This document shows, in pieces, positions 22,590 to 33,729 of a stretch of DNA of 64,000 nt; position 1 is the stretch's first letter; each line of letters opens with the position of its first letter. Source of the DNA: Ilex aquifolium (Eukaryota > Streptophyta > Magnoliopsida > Aquifoliales > Aquifoliaceae); the NCBI GenBank assembly GCA_951799425.1, contig OX637409.1:17086460-17150459 (forward strand), read 5' to 3'. Position numbers and translations under genes: made by a program. Below the pieces are notes generated by a model. The model had not been told where the DNA came from. It worked only from the letters and a program-made list of their open reading frames with translations, and did not search any database.

Positions 22590-23610
22590 GGATAAATTAC
22601 ACTGACATCCCTGCAGATTGGTCTAATTACAGAGACACCCCTCAGTTTTTGAAATTACACTGACATCTTTTACTGTTTATCTACCCATTTCACGAAGTAT
22701 CCCTATGGTTAGCATCATTATTGACAATGTCAAAAAAGTGATTATATCATCAACTTTTTATACTTTAATACTCATATTACCCCTAGATAAAATTAGGCTA
22801 ACCTAATTATTTTCGTATTGTGTTCGTATTCGCATTCATGTTTCTTTTTTATATCATGAAACCTCTCCAAGATAAGGCCACTTTGGACCCATTCTTGCAA
22901 TAGTAAACCCCAGATACCGGCAATTACCTGCAAATCACAGGTATCAGTTAAGTCCGAGAGATACCGGCGAGAGTCAAACCCCTGACGTCTGGGTCTACGG
23001 TTTATCTAGGTTCAACTCCACACCACTGGGCTACCCGCGCAGGTGTGTTCGTATTCGTGTTGACTCATATAAACTTTAAATTAAAAAAAAATTAACATTA
23101 AGATTTAAGTCTAAGGTTCTATTATTACTAAATTGAATCCATTCTCATACTTTTTCTATAAACTAAAAATTAACTTAATAAACATAGCAATAATAATGAG
23201 TAAAAATATATTTTTTATACAATAATTATGTTAGACAGTAACAAATAATTAATATTTTATTTTTATAATATCAGTTAAACATAAGGATCATTGCAATTCT
23301 GTGTTGTTCATGTTAACATACAAACGAGAAAATAGAGAAAATTCAACACGATTAAATAAAACGGGTTGATCGTGTCAATTTTAGGTTTGACGGGTTGAAC
23401 CCGAAAATGAACTATTTATTAGTATTTAAATATATGAGAGAATGATAAGTAAAGAATGATGTACGGTAAGGGTAATTATGAAAAATCTCATTTTTTTGTT
23501 ATATTTGTTAAGGGACAAGACATGACATGGGGTATCAGTGTAATTTCAGAAAACTGAGGGGGTGTCCCTGTAATTAGACCAATCTACATGTGTGTCAATG
23601 TAATTTATCC
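22590..23610. mobile_element. 1.0-kb TIR element with 9-bp duplication (Mutator-like)
   Basis: The TIRs of about 80 bp start GGATAAATTACACTGACATC on the left; the complement of the right end is GGATAAATTACATTGACACA, and both are followed by TTGGTCTAATTACAG and CCCCTCAGTTTT. The flanks TAAAGTTTA and TAAAATTTA agree at 8 of 9 bases. The Helitron copy at 40005-40905 shows the uninterrupted site (near 40463). It contains a SINE at 22833-23044. No coding sequence. Confidence 0.85.
22833..23044 (-). mobile_element. tRNA-derived SINE
   Basis: The minus strand begins CCTGCGCGGGTAGCCCAGTGG, with an A-box-like TAGCCCAGTGG, and about 50 bp later GGTTTGACTC as a B box. It ends in a TATAAAAAAGAAACATGAATG tail. 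A 13-bp target duplication GTGTTCGTATTCG lies at 22820-22832 and 23045-23057, as expected for LINE-dependent insertion. The body is GC-richer than its surroundings. It would be transcribed by RNA polymerase III and is mobilised by a partner LINE, which is not in this window. Confidence 0.85.
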
Positions 23611-24211
23611 TAAAATTTATTGTGGCTGAAGAATTATATTGATATAACATAAATTGATTTTAAAAATTATATATATGATTATTTTTTATCTTAAAAATGA
23701 AAGGGTTCAACTTTTCGATGAAAAATAATATATATAGGATATAAGATGATGAGTAATACTAGAAAGATAGAGTTTTTGAAGTTTTTTCGATCAATTTATT
23801 GAAAATATAATGATGCATATTTGTTTAAGAGTAATATAGTTAATCAAAAAATAAATATTTTTACATAGAGAATAAATAATTAAAAAAGATGTTATAGTTA
23901 TTTTGGAGATTTAAATATATAAAGATATGATAGTAATTTAGATATGTAATTGTGAAATGGTAAAGTGGTCTTTACAATCTTTTCTAAGGGTAAAAAAGAG
24001 ATTCAATACCTTCCGAAAAAAAAAAAAAAATAGAGATTCAAAAATTTTTCAGCTAAGGTATTTTTATTAGTAGTATAGATAATAATAATATAAATTAAGG
24101 ATATAATGTGAAAATTTTAATTTTTAAGGGTATAAAGTAAAACTTTTTAAATCTTACTGCGTACAAAGTGTGATTCCCTCGATAAAAAAATATAAAGAAA
24201 CTTCTAAAAAA

Positions 24212-25674
24212 AGGAAATTTGGAGGCCGGTCCCCCTATATGGACTTGTTCGGACTTAAATCCATCAAGGAAACTTATTTGTTATGAAGTCCGTTTTTTGT
24301 CAATTTTACCATACTATCCCTTCCATTTAGAAGTGAAATAAAACTAAAAAATAAAAACTTAGAAATCTTAGAAATTTGACTAACACTAAAAAATGAACAG
24401 ATTTGATAATTTTAAGTGAATGCAAATGGATATGCGTAGGTATATCCTCTGTTACGTGTATTCATGGCTATGTGCATAATGCAATTGATCCACGTCTCCA
24501 TCTACCTTGAAGTCAAGTGCATATATATCTTCTTTTTTAATCAAAAGGTGTGTATGTATCTGGGCAATACTTTTTCGTCATTGGTCCAACCAATAGATGT
24601 ATTTTGTATTTTGCAAATGGATATGCCCTTTGTATTTTCTTGATGTTTTGTTGAATTTTTTGATGAAATAAGTAAGTTGTTTTTTAATAGAATTTGTATA
24701 GTACCTGTAGTAGTTTTTTTTCCTCACAGTTTTGATTTGCTTTTATGTTTATCTTTGAATTTTGCTCTTGCAAATGGTATGAGTTAGAAAGATTTAGCCC
24801 AAATGGTGGGAGGGAAAAAATTTAGAAATCCTATTGCATGTGTATGCGTGCGGGTTTCCTTTCTATACATTTGTTTGTTATATAGTGTCTTCAGGCACGG
24901 GCAATTACTAGTATCCATATATAGGTTAAGAGTTTGACTAGCATTTAAATTTTTCATCTCTCTTATCTATATATATATATATATTAATATTAAAAATAAA
25001 AAATAGTAACATTCAAATACAAAAAAAAAGTTATCATTTGGACACGAAAAATAATACATTTAAACACAAAAAAATAGTAACATTTAAACATAAAAAAAAT
25101 TAAAACATTCAATATTAATATTTTTAAAAAATAACAACAGTAACATGTTCAACAAAACTATTAACATGTTCAACAAAAATAGTAACATGCTTAACAAAAA
25201 CTGTAACATACTTAACAATAATTATTTCTCTCAAATTCAAACGCAAAAAATAGTACCATTCAAACACAAAAAATAGTAATATTCAAAAATTAAAAAAAAA
25301 ATAGTAACATTGAATATTAATATTTAGTAAAATAATTGTAGTAACATGCTCAACAAAAACAGTAACATGCTCAAAATAATAGTAACATGAACAGTAACAT
25401 AATAAAAAAAAATAGTAACATGAATTTGAATATATAGATTAGATATGTATATATATATATTCGGCTACCACTTTCCTCACCATAGCATTGCCACCATCGC
25501 ATCATCGTCACCTCCCGACCAACGCCAACCATCACGTTGTCATCACCTTCACAACAACACTCACCACCATCACCACCACACAAAAGCTCATTCAAGTTCC
25601 ACTCCGATAGCTTCTTTTTACTCCACACCACCGCCACCACTATAGTTGCATCATCTCCATAACAACACAGTGTG

Positions 25675-25732
<58 letters not shown>

Positions 25733-25989
25733 TGAATTTGAATTTTAAATTTATGATGGATATTTTATTGGCATATTTTAATTGACATTGAATTAAGGGA
25801 TAACAATTTCTAAAATAGGAAATTAATTTAACATCCTTTCAAGGAAGGGTATTTTTGAGATAAAAAAAAAAAAAAGTGGATTTAAGTCATTACATATAAT
25901 TTTAAACATGGACTTAGCCCCTTATAAGTTTATTTGTAGAACTTATCTCCAAACAAGTACATCTAGGGGGACTCACTTCCAATTTTCAC
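24212..25989. mobile_element. Mutator-like non-autonomous element, inverted pair member 2
   Basis: Inverted copy of 19864-21473: it starts AGGAAATTTGGAGGCCGGTC and ends GACTCACTTCCAATTTTCAC. The flanks TCTAAAAAA and TTTGAAAAA agree at 7 of 9, a worn duplication. The internal minisatellite, the conserved open stretch (25640-25460) and the GA/TA block are present in reverse order. An extra block of about 520 bp at 24392-24911 is absent from the other copy and ends like a Helitron. Confidence 0.85.
24392..24911 (+). mobile_element. Probable Helitron fragment (3' end)
   Basis: This block is missing from the partner element. It ends GTGTC-TTCA-GGCAC (a 5-bp stem with one wobble pair), nine bases, then CTAG before T, matching a Helitron 3' terminus. 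No clear 5' TC start was found at the left junction, and about 25 bp of host sequence is lost there, so it may be 5'-truncated. Confidence 0.45.
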
Positions 25990-26260
25990 TTTGAAAAAAC
26001 CTATTTGGACCAACCCAATCAGCACTCATCTAAAGACTTGTTAGAACTAGCCCAGTGAACGCCTGTCCTGGTGACCACTCTATGTCCACTAACTCGGCCC
26101 AATACATACCTTTATGATAATATTTTTTTCAAAATTACCTATTTAATTTTTTAGTAAATTAAGTTAAGGTCTCTCCTTTGGTGTGAAAACTAATTTTAGT
26201 TATACCGAATTTTTAGTAGAAAAAAAGGTTCTCCGATTTTTGAAAATACTTACCTGCAAT
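25990..26260. other. Spacer, no gene seen
   Basis: AT-rich sequence between the inverted-pair element and the hAT-type MITE. Nothing recognised. Confidence 0.5.
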
Positions 26261-26807
26261 TAGGGGTGTTCAAATTTCCGACTAGCCGCAAGTTCCTACC
26301 CTACCCGACCCTACCCTACCCTACTGAACGGTTAGCCGCAAAAATCGGGTAGGAATGCGGAAGAGTTTTTGGCCTTCCGATTAAATCGGGTAGGAATGCG
26401 GAAGAGCTATCCATTTCCGCATTCCTACCCTACCCTACCCGCATTAATTAATTAATATGATTTTAATGTATTTCATATGGTTTAAACTTAAATTAATTGT
26501 TATTGTATTTGTGTAACAATTATGGTGGATTGATGTTCATACATTCTTGTGTTTTATTATAATTGTTGTTGTAGTTGTTTTAGATTTTAGTGTTATTGAT
26601 TTATTGTGTTGTTAAATTGGTGCATTCAAAAATTAATAGTTACAAAAGTGTTTACTCGATTTCCTACCCGACTTCCTACCCGATTAATCGGGTAGGAATA
26701 CCACACCTGTCGGGTAGGGTAGGCCAAGAAAAAATTCTTCCGCAAAGTATCGGGTAGGAAGACGGAAGAGCATATTTCCTACCCGTAGGGTAGGGTGAAC
26801 ACCCCTA
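26261..26807. mobile_element. hAT-type MITE
   Basis: Ends TAGGGGTGTTCA and TGAACACCCCTA. Flanks CCTGCAAT (26253-26260) and CCTGCGAT (26808-26815) give an 8-bp duplication with one mismatch. The subterminal regions are packed with CCTACCC / GGGTAGG and CGGGTAGGAA modules in both orientations. No coding sequence. Confidence 0.82.
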
Positions 26808-27194
26808 CCTGCGATCTCTGCATTGACATGAATGCTAAGAGATTAGTTAGTTACTAGTTTTCATTATTCATTTTGGATAAAGTTGCGTTGCACAATTTTA
26901 TTTACCAAATCTTGTATTTCAAATGATGTGTCAAAATCTCATGCATTGAATATTTAGTGGAGTTAGTGAACCCTACTAATTCAACCACCTGCATTGATTT
27001 GGGATACAAAATTTAGGTAACAATTTGATCAGCATAGCATTGCTCATTCATTTTACACTCATCATATGATTTCAACCTAAAATATAGTTATTTTCTTCTC
27101 TTTTTTTATTTTTTATTTTACATTTATTATTGAGGTTTTTGCGATATTGTCTATCAATTTTGAAATTCAAACTCATGAACCAAGTAATTTGGAT

Positions 27195-28190
27195 ATTATT
27201 ATGACGTCTAATGATCTATCTTTCAGTATACCTATCTGACGATTTGTATTTATGGAGAAGAATGTACATTAACAATTTGTGTTTTAGTATATCAGTCTAA
27301 CGATCTGTGTTTTAGTGTAACTGTCTAACGATGTAACACCCCACTCTCCACATGGCATAATATTGTCTGCTTTGGGCCCACTGGGCCTCATGGTTTTGTT
27401 CCTCCCAGTACCCCTGGGAAAAAAGTCTTATGCCATGTAAGGCGAGGGGCTTACTTATAAATCCAACAACTTTCCTCTCCCTAACCGATGTGGGATTCCA
27501 AGATCTCACAATCCACCCCCCTTAAGGGCTGCACGTCCCCGTGCAGTAGCTCGCCAGCTACCTGCCCGCCCACATACACGTGACTGCAGGGCCCCACACT
27601 CGATCCAGGCGAGAGTCGACTCTGATACCAATTTGTAACACCCCACCCTACAAATGACATAATATTGTCTGCTTTGGGCCCACTGGCCCTCACGGTTTTG
27701 TTCCTCCCAGTATCCCTGGGAAAAAGCCTTATGTCATGTAAGGCGAGGTACTTACTTATAAACCCAGCAACTTTCCTCTCCCTAACCGATGTGGGATTCC
27801 AGGATCTCACAAACGATCTATGTCTTATTGTACCTATTTGACGATCTGTGTTTTATGGAGAAGAAAGTATATTAACGATATGTGTTTTATTGTACCTTTT
27901 TTACGATCTACTTTTTAGTGTACATGTTTGACAATCTTTGTTTATGGAGAAAAAGATACATTAATGATCTGTGTTTATAGAGAAAAATGTACATTAATAA
28001 TATGTGTTTTAGTGTACTTGTATGACGATCTGTGTTTTTGTGTACCTGACCGGCGATCTGTATTTTATTGCACTTGTGTGACAATTATTACGTATATGTT
28101 ATGTTTTATATTTTTTTATTGTGTGCCTATTTTTTTTTAGCATATATGTCTTACGATTTAATGTTTATGGAAAAAAAATGTATATTATGA
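27195..28190. repeat. Minisatellite, ACGATCTGTGTTTTAGTGTA units
   Basis: Imperfect units of roughly 28-35 bp (ACGATCTGTGTTTTAGTGTACCTGT..., and a variant with TTTATGGAGAAAAATGTACATTA) repeat on both sides of the TRIM insertion. The target duplication of the TRIM (AACGA) is part of the repeat unit. No gene. Confidence 0.75.
27332..27811 (-). mobile_element. TRIM retroelement (480 bp, two 178-bp LTRs)
   Basis: The two LTRs 27332-27510 and 27634-27811 are near-identical. On the minus strand each reads TGTGAGATC...GGGGTGTTACA. The interior is 123 bp and starts, next to the upstream LTR, with AATTGGTATCAGAG, the primer-binding site for initiator tRNA-Met; at the other end GGGGGGTGGAT is a polypurine tract. 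The 5-bp duplication is AACGA (27327-27331 and 27812-27816). The LTR contains CCCACATCGGTTAGGGAGAG and CCCAGTGGGCCCAAAGC, a pattern common in plant TRIMs. It has no coding capacity and must use proteins of other elements. Confidence 0.95.
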
Positions 28191-29595
28191 TAGCGTAGTT
28201 TTTTAGAATAGGTGTTTAAATTAGGTGATGACATTGTCGTTATTTTTTGTAATTGTAAAAGACGTTAGTTATGTCAATTACTATGACTTTTCAATAGCGA
28301 TCTAATCCAAAAAACATTTGACAGAATAAGTTTTTTTATAAAATCTTATTGGACCTAAAGGCCAGCCTCCAAATCCCTCTTAATTTTTTATAGTTTGAAA
28401 ATTGTACGAACAGACAACCCACCCTTCATTCCTTCGCAGATGTCTTCTCCCTACCAATCCTGCACTGTGATAAACTTAGACATACACCTTCATATAAGCT
28501 GAACAGACTTTCCGTCTACCCCACCTCTAAATCTGAGATCTGAGACAGAGGAGATTCGCCATGGATTGGAAGAGAGGATCAGCCAAATTTAGGATTTGCC
28601 ATGGATTTTAGATAAATCTGGCATGGGTCTGCATTTTGCAATCTTCGATCTACCATCGATCTCGTGATTGTGAGCTGTGATATTTTTGGTTGAAATTATT
28701 TTCGATTCGATACCGTGAGTAATGAAGGCTTGATGGTGATGTCGTGGGTGTGGAAAGGCAGGGCAATGGGTGAGGTTGTTTGTGTCTACATGGGGCGGTG
28801 GTGTTTCGTCACTCCGTTTGGGAGCGGTGGATGACCGTAGGTATGGGGCTGAGTGGTAGCCAGGGGCAGCCCCAGCTATTTTGGGGTCTAAACTCTAAAG
28901 CAAAAGAGGCATTTTTTATTTTTTATTATTAATATAAAAAAAATTATTCAACTTTTTTTTGTTTTATTTTTTTTAGTTTAAGCTACATGGGGCCTTTTTG
29001 TTTGAACTTAATTTCATATCGAAGACTTATAAAAAATGGGGCCTTCCTTTTATATGGGGCTTAAAGCGCCTGCTAATTCGGCCTAGCTATTGGGTTGGCA
29101 CTGGTGGTAGGTCCTTTACGTCCATCAATTTTGTATGGAGAGGTCAATATTACTTGATTTTTTCGGAGGTCAATATACTTAATTAGACTTATTATTATTT
29201 AAGTCCATCAAAGAAATTGTTTTGGAAAAAATCCACTAGTAAGAAAAAAAGACTACACTATCCTTCAAAACATTGTTCTAGTTGCCTAACCGGATTAGGA
29301 AACACATAATCACATCCCCTAATTCATGGCAAAATAAATATTCCCATTAACTCACTCTCCCTCATTTAACGTTAATCTATAACTATTGTGAGGAGTTTTA
29401 TAGAGAAATAATATAATATGAGAAAGATCTAAAATTAAATAATTTAAAATTTGTTTAAGTTTTGAATTTGATTACTATCTCAAATTAGAGAGAGAAAGAA
29501 TTCTAATATAAGAAAACTCTAAAATGTAGGTGTTTAGTTTTTTTTGATGGTGTTTAATTATCTAGAAATTAACAAAACAATACATGACCCCTATT
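28191..29595. other. Spacer with weak repeat remnants
   Basis: No gene supported. The right end near 28376 (GGCCAGCCTCCAAATCCCTC) and a block at 29150-29225 (TTTAAGTCCATCAAAGAAATTG) weakly resemble the GGCC end of the Mutator-like pair at 19864/24212. CAGGGGCAGCCCCAGC at 28861 looks like a worn hAT end. A region with GC-richer DNA and two ATGGATT contexts at 28540-28620 could be a leader of a lost gene. Confidence 0.35.
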
Positions 29596-29599
29596 TTCT

Positions 29600-30265
29600 A
29601 TTGGATGGTATGAAAGTATTTTTTTTTTAATAATAAATCACATGCTTTTGAAATATAGTTCGGAAATAACAAACATTCGTCATATATAATAAGTAACATA
29701 GTGATGTGACACTATTTATCCACTCTAAAAGATGTTTATTTTTACGGTTACACTTTCAATGAATATTTTGTTGACACAATTTGTAGTCATACATCCTATA
29801 TATTGATCCAATATCATTCTATATTATTGTCACGGAGTTTTGTTTTGCTCTGCTTGAATAACCCTTTGTTTTCACAGTTTTTGCTAATTTTGGCATATGA
29901 ATTTATAGTGTGACAAAAGGTTTTCATAAATACTTTCAGATGCTCATATATGTTTTGTAATATGACTCGTATATATTATGATAATAATATGATGTATATT
30001 GGAGATTATAAAAATATTTTTTTATGATGAATCACAAAAATAACAAACATTTATGTTTTAGTTCAGTAACACTGTGCTGCCACACTATCTATTTACTCTA
30101 TATGAAGTCACTTAATGCAGTCACACTTTAAATGAACACTTAATTGAAACACTTTGAAGTCACACATCTTATATTTTTTAGTCAATATCAATTCTATGTT
30201 ATTTTCATAGAGTGTTGTGTTGCTTGAGTTATCCTTTATTGTCACACTATTTAGAGTGTTGTGTT
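29600..30265. repeat. Two diverged direct copies of a ~280-bp unit
   Basis: 29610-29890 and 30010-30260 share ordered blocks: AATAACAAACATT, GTAACA.TGTG, GACACTAT/CACACTATCTATTTACTC, GTCACACTTTAAATGAA, GTCATACATC/GTCACACATC and TTGTTTTGCTCTGCTTGAATAACC versus GTGTTGCTTGAGTTATCC. No coding potential seen. Confidence 0.6.
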
Positions 30266-30910
30266 ATTTATTTTGATCCAAAAATCTATTGTACAAAATA
30301 TATATCATACGAAAAAATTATACCATGTCATAACGATATTATGAAAAAAACGATTGATTGACCAGTATGTTAAGCAACACGAATATTATGTAAAAAATGA
30401 ATGAAAGTATAAGTTTGAACCTGATATCTAATTTGTAGTTCGAACCTAATATATAATTTCAACCCTGATATATAATCAGATCAATGGCGTATTGGAGAAA
30501 AGAAAAGGCGAAAACGAGTTGCAGAAGAAGAAAACTAATAATAGCTGATGGTTGGAAAAGAAGAAAGAAGATGCGTTTGATGTCAAAGATAGTGAGAATA
30601 TAATTCAAAATTCAAAATAAATAATGTTAGAAAGAATAATGTTATTTTGGCAAAAGATACTGATAATATATTTTATTCATAAATTTAGAAAATATTTATA
30701 ATATAATATAACAAATTTAGAACACAAAATAATTGTCATATCTAATATGCATGATTTAAGAAAAGGGCAAATACGTCAATTTTTTTTTTAAAAACTCAAA
30801 ATGTATACCTGAACACAATAAAATTAGGAAGCTGATGACTAAATTATTTAAAAAATAAGGTCAATAAGTATTATTTGGTGTACCACTTGACAATTCTCCG
30901 ATATTTTTTG

Positions 30911-31144
30911 ATATAAATAGAGGGTCATACTTGTACCCAAAATTTTTTCTATTCTCTCAGTTTATATTCAACAACACAACATACCCCGATTTTTTCGATC
31001 CTCAGTTCACAAGACAACCCAACGTTTCCATAGAACATGGCAAAACAGAGCCTGGTTGTCTTCTCATTATGCATAAACATATTTCTCCCTTCTTCTCATC
31101 TTAAATCACGGAGGAGATTTATGAAACATTTCTCATTCTCTTGA
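30911..31144 (+). pseudogene. Small ORF with signal-peptide-like start, split by a solo LTR
   Basis: A TATA box (ATATAAATAG at 30911) precedes ATG at 31037. The ORF starts MAKQSLVVFSLCINIFLPSS, a plausible secretion signal, and runs 35 codons to a TGA that is made by the first bases of the inserted LTR. When the LTR and one copy of the TCTCT duplication are skipped, the frame continues after 32513 (SEPEDMIGKYRS) for about 30 more codons, or to a GTAAG donor. Short secreted plant peptides often have this layout, but the mature part shows no cysteine pattern, so no family is named. Confidence 0.4.
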
Positions 31145-32508
31145 TAGCGCGTATGTATTGAAACAAAAAAAAATTCGTTAAAACCCTACAAAACGGAATT
31201 AGGGTTTACCTTCGAGATCGCTCTAAATTGATCTCGTCTCAGTACAGACACAGAATCTAACAACAAACGTGGAAGACAACTTGATGAACCTCACGGCCTT
31301 CTGTCATATATCCCCCAACGTCAAAATTCTCAAAATTCGGATGCAGTGTGGGCTGCAAAGACCTCCGAATTTTTGCCCTCTCTCTCTCAGCCTCCCTAGA
31401 AAATGTGAATGATAAAAGTGATGCTAATTTAGAGAGCCTAGACGTTTATATATAGACTACGACATAAATCCTAAGGAGAAATAATGGTCGGGCTTCCAAT
31501 GGGCCTAAGATTCCTATGTTCAACTCAAAACAAACATTCTATAGTCCATTAATAATAAGTTAGTCCACTAAAAACTTATTATTAATCTCCTGAGCCTTAT
31601 CTCAAAATTATATTTCGAGCTCCTTCTATTATATGCTTAATAATATTCTCACGTTTAAGATTACAGATGTCCATCAATTAAATAAATTACTGACAATTAT
31701 ATTTAATTGACTTTCTTTATTCCTTGAGACCTTACCACTCAACTTATTTATCATGTCGGATAATTAAATCCACGTGCAGAGTTTGACATAAACAAAACTT
31801 ATGAGTTTCCTCAAGAGAACATCATCAACCCATTTAAATACCAAGACGTGATTTCTTTTAATAATTAATTTTCACCATACAAATAACATTGTCTCCCAAT
31901 TCACCGAACTTATTAACTCAATATGAATCTCACTATTTGATGAATTAAAATAACAATTATTATATGCATGTTGCAATTAAATATCTCGGGATTAAGAGTA
32001 TAAACAATCATAATAGTCATGAAGTATTTATTATCTTATTAAATCAGTAAAAGATAATAACCTCAATATGAGTATGTTCAATACACAAAGTGTACTAGCG
32101 CAATAATCCGAGACATCAAACAATTTCCTACAGTCAAGACAGACTATGTCATAATATTACACTACAATCATACTAATAGTGTGTCCAATTTCATCTAGGA
32201 TTGTGAACAATTAGTCATATTATACAAGGATCCGATAATCTGGTCTTCTGTGCATAAGTCGAACTCTACACACCAGATTATCTACAATGTAAAAATAAAA
32301 CACACATACATATCATATATCAAATATAATGCAAACATTTTGTCCACATAAATTCTTAATAAAATGGAAAGAACAAACTACTATTAATTAATAAAACGAG
32401 TTTCACTCCAAAAAATAAACTTTTAGTATATAACTGTATTACTTCTCATCTTAAATTAGGGAGGAGATCTATAAAAGATTTCTCACTCTCTTTGAAGACA
32501 GATTTGCA
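31142..32508 (-). mobile_element. Probable solo LTR, 1.37 kb
   Basis: The boundary pair TG...CA with 5-bp flanks TCTCT (31137-31141 and 32509-32513) fits an LTR. On the minus strand there is a promoter-like TATATAAACG near 31455 and a leader ending CGCGCTATCA. A caution: about 50 bp just outside the left end (CTTCTCATCTTAAATCACGG...) recurs with changes just inside the right end (32447-32496). This could instead mean that the insertion is flanked by a long duplication and that the true right end is near 32445. Confidence 0.45.
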
Positions 32509-32513
32509 TCTCT

Positions 32514-33729
32514 GAACCTGAGGACATGATTGGTAAGTACAGAAGTATGGCCTATGTTTTGCCTCACCTTTCCTTCATATTTATGCGAAAGAAGTTGGCC
32601 CTAGGGTATTAGAACAAAATTTTAGAAGAATAGTTTGGTATCAGGTATGATTTTTCTTTCTCTTTTTGGTTCTATGTGCAATTTATTCACCCGATTTCCA
32701 ATAGACTTCATTACTTTAATGTATATTTTATATTTGTTCTCCTAAATTTTTCATGTTTATCATTCATTGGTCAAAATGTTGAAATTTAGATGTACTTTTC
32801 GAATTTATTTATGATAGTTGACGTTTTTAATCTGCTCCATGCTAGAATTTTTTAGATTCTGCTATTCAAAATTTATCATAGTTCTAATAAAAATTTATTA
32901 TTTATTACTATTATTGTTCTAAGGTGGAAACTAAGGCATAACATATTTTACAAAATATAAAATTATAAAGTTAGCTTTATAAATGTAAACCTTAAAGTAA
33001 TACACCATGCTAAAATAAAATAATTACACAATGGCACAATCATGTTTCATTCCACATTTACTATAAAGAGACAAACTAATTTTCTTACAATTTAATATAT
33101 AATACCTGATGCATAATTCGGTAAATATTTCTACATGTAAATTCTTTATCAGGTAAGTACAAAAAGGGACACAACCATTAAGAATTGCATGCTTAGAGGT
33201 AGAGCCACAATATTAATGATATACTCTCTAAATGACTGTCTTACTTTCTACCACTTGTAGAATTGACCACAGTCAAGAAATATGCCAACATTGATTAAAA
33301 TTAACTCAATTAAATGAAAATAAAATAAAGATAGAAAGGTTGAAAAAAGTGTCCACAAATTAAAGAAATTATTAAACAGATTTAAGTACATATCTTGTGA
33401 AGAGGACTTTTTGATTTCAGTTTTCAGCATCATCTTATAATCATTTTCACTGCTTTCCTTTAGTTTAAAATGTCAACAATATAAAATCCTTGAATGTCAA
33501 CAAATGTAGTTTATTCCACTTGAGCTGTAACATTATGTTTAGAAGTGCCATGAAAAAAATAAGTATTGGTGTTGAATTTAAACCTAAGCTTTCACCTTGG
33601 AAATGACACATTGCTAAAATATGATATAAAATGGGTTTCGAATACATCTATGAAACATAAATAAGATAATATATGCTTGTCAACTCTGTAGTTCTTATTT
33701 TTATGTATATTTAGTCTATCTTCTTACTA
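32514..33729. other. AT-rich spacer, no gene seen
   Basis: Contains the possible continuation of the split small ORF up to about 32610, then AT-rich DNA with short Phe/Ile/Lys-rich open frames on the minus strand. Nothing recognised. Confidence 0.45.

Larger units (their letters stand above)
22058..24079 (-). mobile_element. Non-autonomous Helitron, inner copy, complete ends
   Basis: On the minus strand it starts A|TCTATACTACTAATAAAA (24079 down) and ends with a hairpin GTGC-AAC-GCAC, then about 10 bases, then CTAG before T (22058). This is the Helitron pattern of 5' TC, 3' hairpin and CTRR inserted between A and T. It aligns over its full length with 40005-40905. Without the 1.0-kb insertion at 22590-23610 it is about 1 kb. 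No coding sequence, so it depends on a Rep-helicase supplied elsewhere. Confidence 0.85.
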
